Positions 60,382 through 64,000 of a stretch of DNA of 64,000 nt are shown here, in pieces. The DNA lies in assembly GCF_007671685.1 (NCBI RefSeq), contig NZ_VCNL01000004.1, positions 1 to 64,000 of the forward strand. The letters run 5' to 3'. The notes below the pieces were generated by a model. That model searched no databases. It saw nothing but the letters and a program-made list of their open reading frames with translations, and was not told the origin of the DNA. This stretch comes from Halorubrum salsamenti (GTDB taxonomy: Archaea; Halobacteriota; Halobacteria; Halobacteriales; Haloferacaceae). The translations under genes and the position numbers were made by a program. How positions within the stretch are numbered: position 1 is the first letter of the stretch; each line of letters opens with the position of its first letter.

Positions 60382-60619
60382 ACCGACACGGAATGTTTTG
60401 TATCGTGTATAGTTTGCCATACACAATGCTTATAGAGGCAATTGTTCGCTACGTCAGTGCCGGTTTCGAACTGTTTCCCGCCAGTAATCGACAGTACAAT
60501 AGAGGACATAGAGGAGGGCGTTAAGAAAATCCACTATTGCCAGTAGTTCACCGAGTCGCGTAGAATGATCGCTCAGTACACAGCGTGTATTGGCCGTGTC
60601 AAAGATTAATCAACACTCA

Positions 60620-60652
60620 GTTATAAGGCACAGCAATCAGGGATTTAGGAGG
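60620..60652 (+). promoter_or_regulatory. TATA box and ribosome-binding site of the Hvo_1808-like gene
   Basis: GTTATAAGG (60620-60628) is about 35 bases before the GTG start, and AGGAGG (60647-60652) lies 8 bases before it. A strong Shine-Dalgarno is rare in this window and decides for the GTG at 60661. Confidence 0.6.
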
Positions 60653-60660
60653 ATAAACCA

Positions 60661-61968
60661 GTGAACAGGCCAACGAACAGGGTTATTCTCGTAACATTGG
60701 TCGTGGTTTTTGCGACGGTGTTGGCCGGCTGTGGCGCGCTTGGCGGAGGTTCCGCGCCGGCCGCAGAGCCGGAAACGACATCGTCACCGTCACCAGGAAC
60801 ATCTACGGGCGTTCATACCCCCGAGAGTCGTGTACCAGTCTACGGGAACCTGTCGGTGAATGCGACGCAGGTTTGGGAGCGCGTTGAGTCGCTGCTCGGC
60901 GGAAAGTACGACGCACCCGAAGTAACCGTATTGAATCGGACTGGGGGAACGTCCCAGACCGGTCAGTTCGCGGTTCGTCTCGGTCTCGACGAGGGGGCGG
61001 CGACGTTTCAGGACGGTGGCGTCGACGGGAGTTATTCCCATCGAACTGGACGCGTACAGATCAGCCCGCGGAACGGGTCGCCCGCGCAGGTAGCCCGGCT
61101 CCTCGCTCACGAGTACGTTCACGCCGTCCAGTTCCGGGCGGATAACGGGAATCAGACAAGGTTCATCGACCGGCTCTCGGCACGTGAAGGGATCTGGGTC
61201 CAGCGCGCGATAATTGAGGGCAGCGCCGTCTACGTAGAGGACGTCTACACGAAGCGATTCCTCGGCTTTTCCGCCCTTGACCAGCGGTGTGCCGAGTACG
61301 TCGAAGGGACACCGTACGAGCGCTACCAAGCCCAGCCGTACTGTTTCGGCGGCCGGTACTTTGCGGCGCAGGTGGACTCGCCAAGCGATCTCTTCTCACC
61401 GACTACCGCGCTCCCGAACACGACCGAGCAAGTGCTCCATCCTGGGACGGCTGAGCCACCGGCGAATCTCACTGTCATCGACGAAACGAGTACGGACTGG
61501 TCCACGCCAGCGTCATTCCGGCGTCAAGGCGAATTGTACGTCCGGACCGTCCTCGGCGTCGAACTCTCCGAAGAGCAAGCCATCGAAGCGGCGGCTGGTT
61601 GGGGCAACGACAAACTGGTTCACGTCACTAACACCACTGGTGATACGAAGGGTTTCGTCTGGGTCTTGCGTTGGGACACCGAGAGCGATGCGGGAGAGTT
61701 CGAGTCCGCGTTCGAGCAGTACCTCGATGCCAGAGGTACACGGACCCCTGACGACTGGCACGTCGGTGACGACCGGTTCCGGGTTTCAATGGTCGATAAT
61801 CGAACGGTTGCAGTCATCACTGGGAATGAGACGTTCGTGAATGCCGTCACGGTCACTGTACAGAATCGCAATGTAACTGTGTTGACTGATGAAAATCAAT
61901 CGGCAAGTGTACAATTCCGGGATGAATTTGGCTCAGTGCTATATTCGCAGACACATTCTATCGGGTGA
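60661..61968 (+). CDS. Hvo_1808-like surface lipoprotein with HEXXH motif
   Basis: The 435-residue protein has a Sec-type lipoprotein signal (VFATVLAGCG) and a Ser/Thr/Pro linker. LLAHEYVHAVQF near residue 148 is a zinc-metalloprotease HExxH motif, followed by EGSAVYVEDVY near residue 182, which may give the third ligand. The C-terminal 150 residues are strand-rich with Asn-x-Thr sites. It is likely anchored outside the cell and may be a peptidase. The family name is recalled from haloarchaeal annotation. Confidence 0.8.
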   Translation: MNRPTNRVILVTLVVVFATVLAGCGALGGGSAPAAEPETTSSPSPGTSTGVHTPESRVPVYGNLSVNATQVWERVESLLGGKYDAPEVTVLNRTGGTSQTGQFAVRLGLDEGAATFQDGGVDGSYSHRTGRVQISPRNGSPAQVARLLAHEYVHAVQFRADNGNQTRFIDRLSAREGIWVQRAIIEGSAVYVEDVYTKRFLGFSALDQRCAEYVEGTPYERYQAQPYCFGGRYFAAQVDSPSDLFSPTTALPNTTEQVLHPGTAEPPANLTVIDETSTDWSTPASFRRQGELYVRTVLGVELSEEQAIEAAAGWGNDKLVHVTNTTGDTKGFVWVLRWDTESDAGEFESAFEQYLDARGTRTPDDWHVGDDRFRVSMVDNRTVAVITGNETFVNAVTVTVQNRNVTVLTDENQSASVQFRDEFGSVLYSQTHSIG

Positions 61969-62263
61969 TTCAGAACCGGTTTGGAGAAGATAATATACTC
62001 TCCGTGCTGACTACAACCGCTGTATCGGACACGCTCTCACCGGTAGGAATTGAATAGTTGGGCAAGACGCTGCCGTATACAGGGCGTTCACTCAGTACCG
62101 GACCACAGCTAGACTGAAGGTGAACCATCGGTTGGGCAGGGTCAACTGGCAGAAAACATTTACTTCAGTATAGACGACAGCTTACGCGTTGTGGATGTAC
62201 ACGCGAAAGGTGTGTAGTGTAGAAGTATGATACGTTCACAGAGAGGCAGGAGGGGTGTGCCTC
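61969..62263. other. Gene-free gap, ~295 bp
   Basis: No coding frame or clear repeat is seen. An AGGAGG at 62248-62253 near the end serves the next gene. Confidence 0.4.
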
Positions 62264-62737
62264 GTGACAGGTGACGAGAGTACGATACTGAGTCGTCGAG
62301 GCATTGGTGTTGGAGTAGTCGCAGTGGCATCGACTGGGTGTCTCGGTTCTCTCCGGAGTGAACAGGAGTCGGAGTTCGAAGTAGTCTCAGTTTCCGACGA
62401 AGGACCGGTTGCTTCTGCGAGTGTCTACGTTGATCCAGGCATCCTTCCGGGATTAGGGTCACTGGTGTTTGCGATACAACTCAGGCAACACGAGTCCGAA
62501 TGGCAGGGGTCTAGAATTACGCTAACGCCGCCAGAAGGAAATGATAACTCCAAGACAGGAAGTGGTGAGTCTAAAGAGTACACACCGGATATGAGGGAGG
62601 TATCACTAGAAAACGAATTACAAGTACCGGGGAGGTATACGGTCGGCATTGTAACACCGAATCCGATAGAGGGTGGAACTGTATATACACAGTCAGAAAT
62701 CGTTGTGAACCGAAAGACAAGTGACGCGGACGCATGA
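62264..62737 (+). CDS. Small lipoprotein of unknown function
   Basis: From the GTG at 62264 the protein has 157 residues, with a signal LSRRGIGVGVVAVASTGC where TGC is a probable lipobox and RR a Tat-like pair. The remainder is a strand-rich domain (VSVSDEGPVASASVYVDPG, then LQVPGRYTVGIVTPNPIEGG). AGGAGG 11 bases upstream supports this start over the GTG at 62255. No family is recognised. Confidence 0.6.
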   Translation: MTGDESTILSRRGIGVGVVAVASTGCLGSLRSEQESEFEVVSVSDEGPVASASVYVDPGILPGLGSLVFAIQLRQHESEWQGSRITLTPPEGNDNSKTGSGESKEYTPDMREVSLENELQVPGRYTVGIVTPNPIEGGTVYTQSEIVVNRKTSDADA

Positions 62738-62813
62738 ACTGAATTTGTAGTCGATCTCGTGCTGAACACACCCTCTGTGTTCAGTAAGGCGATTTCATCA
62801 AGTCCTGAGTACC

Positions 62814-63176
62814 TCACTGAGTCCTGGTTCCTGCGGTGTTACTGTACCGCGGGTGGATCCACACCAGCCCGCTGCCATGCGCCTCAACCCATGCTGTTGG
62901 GTCGTCGAGCCCGCGTTGTAGTAGTTCTCGCTCGCCGGCGTACACGCCGTGTTTGTCGAATTGAACAGCGACGAGCGACCGGGACGCGGTTTCGTAGTAG
63001 ATTGCTCGCTGAGCCTCGTCATCAATACCGACGAGGTCCCGGCCCTCTTCGTATCTGAATAGGTTCTCTGCCATTTTCGCACTGTGAACTCCTGAGCGTT
63101 GGATTTGTAGCTCCTCAGCTAAATTCACAAATACGTCGTGGCGTCGAATCTGCTCTTCGGAATCTGTCGTCGCCAT
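62814..63176 (-). CDS. Small protein of unknown function
   Basis: The 120-residue acidic protein begins MATTDSEEQIRRHDVFVNLA and includes AKMAENLFRYEEGRDLVGID, YYETASRSLVAVQFDKHG and WVEAHGSGLVWIHPRYSN. It looks soluble and cytoplasmic with no known motif. It lies between two accessory genes and is likely part of the mobile region. Confidence 0.55.
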   Translation of the reverse strand: MATTDSEEQIRRHDVFVNLAEELQIQRSGVHSAKMAENLFRYEEGRDLVGIDDEAQRAIYYETASRSLVAVQFDKHGVYAGERELLQRGLDDPTAWVEAHGSGLVWIHPRYSNTAGTRTQ

Positions 63177-63623
63177 ACCGAATCGAATAGTGACTAGGGT
63201 AAAGGGAGTGAGCCAAGAGGACAGGGTGAAACTGGAAGTATACCAGTTGATGAAGGTTCTGCTGAAATCCCCCCGTCGCTGATAGCTTGGAAATGTTATG
63301 TTGAATTAGGATGCGTATTCCTTACACGTTCGATTAGTCCGTTAGTTCATCCGATCTATTGGGTCTCACCAGCTGATTTATGATAGGAATAGATGCCGCT
63401 GACTACTGGGCAACCGCTCGTCCAGGCAGTGAATCCGTCGTTTATCCGGGATTGGGTTATCAGCCTCGGTGAGTACGTCAAAGAATCTGAGTTAAGTAAC
63501 GCATTTCACACAGAGATGCCGTCGACGAACGGGAACAGCGAGTCCTCAGTCATCACGCTTGACGGGAGTGATCAGTGCTATGTATTACCGAATTTTTATT
63601 GACAGTAGTTTGTGAGTAGTGGT
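63177..63623. other. Gap with IS-end remnant and a doubtful short frame
   Basis: GGTTCTGCTGAAATCC at 63255-63270 is a diverged copy of the GGCTCTGTTGAAATCC end, followed by TGTTGAATTAGGATGCG. A 69-codon frame at 63393-63602 ending TDGSDQCYV-like residues has no recognisable features and may be a remnant. Confidence 0.45.
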
Positions 63624-64000
63624 ATGGTAGCACTCACCGATAGTGATCGACAGCAGCTTCGAGCTGAGTTTGACCGGCACCTCGATGTTGGTCTACATCA
63701 TGGCGCGCAACTCGCGGTCTACGTTGACGGGGATCTCGTCGTGGATTTCGCCGGCGGGACGACTGGCCCGGATGGCGATGAAACCACCGTAGAAACGCGT
63801 CATCTCGTCTTTTCATGTACGAAACCGTATGCGGGCGTCGGCCTCCATCAACTCATTGAGCAGGGCGAAGCCGCGTACGACGACCCGGTGGTCGATCATT
63901 GGCCCGGGTTCGCCGACAACGGGACACAGAAAGCCGAGATCACCATTCGACAGGTGCTGAGCCACACTGCCGGGATTCCGTACGGTGACTTCGACGACCA
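63624..64000 (+). CDS. Serine hydrolase, beta-lactamase/esterase (EstB-like) family, partial
   Basis: The frame is open to the window edge (125 codons seen). It begins MVALTDSDRQQLRAEFDRHL and contains the AQLAVYVDGDLVVDFAGG strand pair, then FSCTKPYAG with the S-x-x-K nucleophile motif at about residue 66, and VLSHTAGIPYGD further on. This is the start of a class C beta-lactamase-fold serine hydrolase, probably a cytoplasmic esterase or peptidase because no signal peptide is present. The Tyr-x-Asn and C-terminal motifs lie beyond the window. Confidence 0.85.
   Translation, partial: MVALTDSDRQQLRAEFDRHLDVGLHHGAQLAVYVDGDLVVDFAGGTTGPDGDETTVETRHLVFSCTKPYAGVGLHQLIEQGEAAYDDPVVDHWPGFADNGTQKAEITIRQVLSHTAGIPYGDFDD

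Noticed and set aside
61277-61840. 187-codon alternative frame inside the surface lipoprotein gene
   Set aside because: The HExxH-bearing frame has the signal peptide and consistent codon bias; this one is out-of-frame shadow.
50936-63610. Shared TTTATTGACAGTA at about 50941 and 63594
   Set aside because: A 13-base match in A+T-rich sequence without any further similarity; too weak to call a repeat.

Overview
The window is a stretch of haloarchaeal chromosome (class Halobacteria). The G+C content is high and most proteins are very acidic. Several genes are typically archaeal: TmcA tRNA acetyltransferase, ribosomal protein S17e, aEF-1beta, CofD of coenzyme F420 synthesis, archaeal GltX and an HVO_2753-type zinc-finger microprotein. 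Many starts look leaderless, with an AT-rich TATA-like box about 25-35 bases upstream. Several features resemble Halorubrum, but the sequence alone does not fix the genus.

Positions 1 to about 44,640 look like core chromosome. In order they hold: the end of a pilin-like gene; a nucleoside phosphorylase; UPF0179; tmcA; a Zn-type ferredoxin; an intact TnpB-only (IS1341-type) element abutting gltX; surE; carA divergent from an Lrp regulator; a TAXI-TRAP uptake system (binding protein, DUF1850, fused permease); icd; a glycosyltransferase and an HTTM protein; an isoaspartyl-peptidase; the overlapping four-gene operon cofD / Dus-like / CitG-like / DUF447; S17e; a TctA-type permease; a zinc finger plus aEF-1beta; thioredoxin; an overlapping AddAB-like helicase-nuclease operon with the AddB part in two genes; a probable catabolic cluster (BNR propeller, DoxX, TatD-like hydrolase, FAH-family enzyme, amidohydrolase, TetR) with a shared operator; a histidine kinase; phoU; a thioesterase; and glutaredoxin plus cobalamin adenosyltransferase. 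Two ~430-bp structured intergenic repeats (4465-4900 and 21927-22352) share the same end architecture.

A tRNA-Val(CAC) gene with its terminator (44567-44685) marks the change to an accessory region that runs to the window end. That region holds a DUF234-type ATPase, an Mrr-like nuclease with zinc ribbons and a membrane anchor, a lone Eco57I-like DNA methyltransferase, an HTH-PIN pair with its operator, a large DDE transposase, several lipoproteins and a beta-lactamase-fold hydrolase. Scattered through it are orphan insertion-sequence ends: a TnpB right-end remnant, a 184-bp MITE-like element and single IS5-type terminal repeats.

The most interesting locus is 55,400-59,170. It is a tightly coupled operon of an uncharacterised protein, a small Trp-rich reading frame, a RAMP-fold (Cas5/Cas7-like) protein with two glycine-rich loops, a DnaQ/RNase-H-like exonuclease and a CoiA-like PD-(D/E)XK nuclease. 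No CRISPR array is nearby. This matches my recollection of the derived class 1 CRISPR-Cas variant HRAMP reported from Halobacteria (Makarova and colleagues, 2019). Here its 5' end looks truncated, leaving only the last ~42 codons of an upstream gene, and it carries three in-frame ~27-bp direct repeats.
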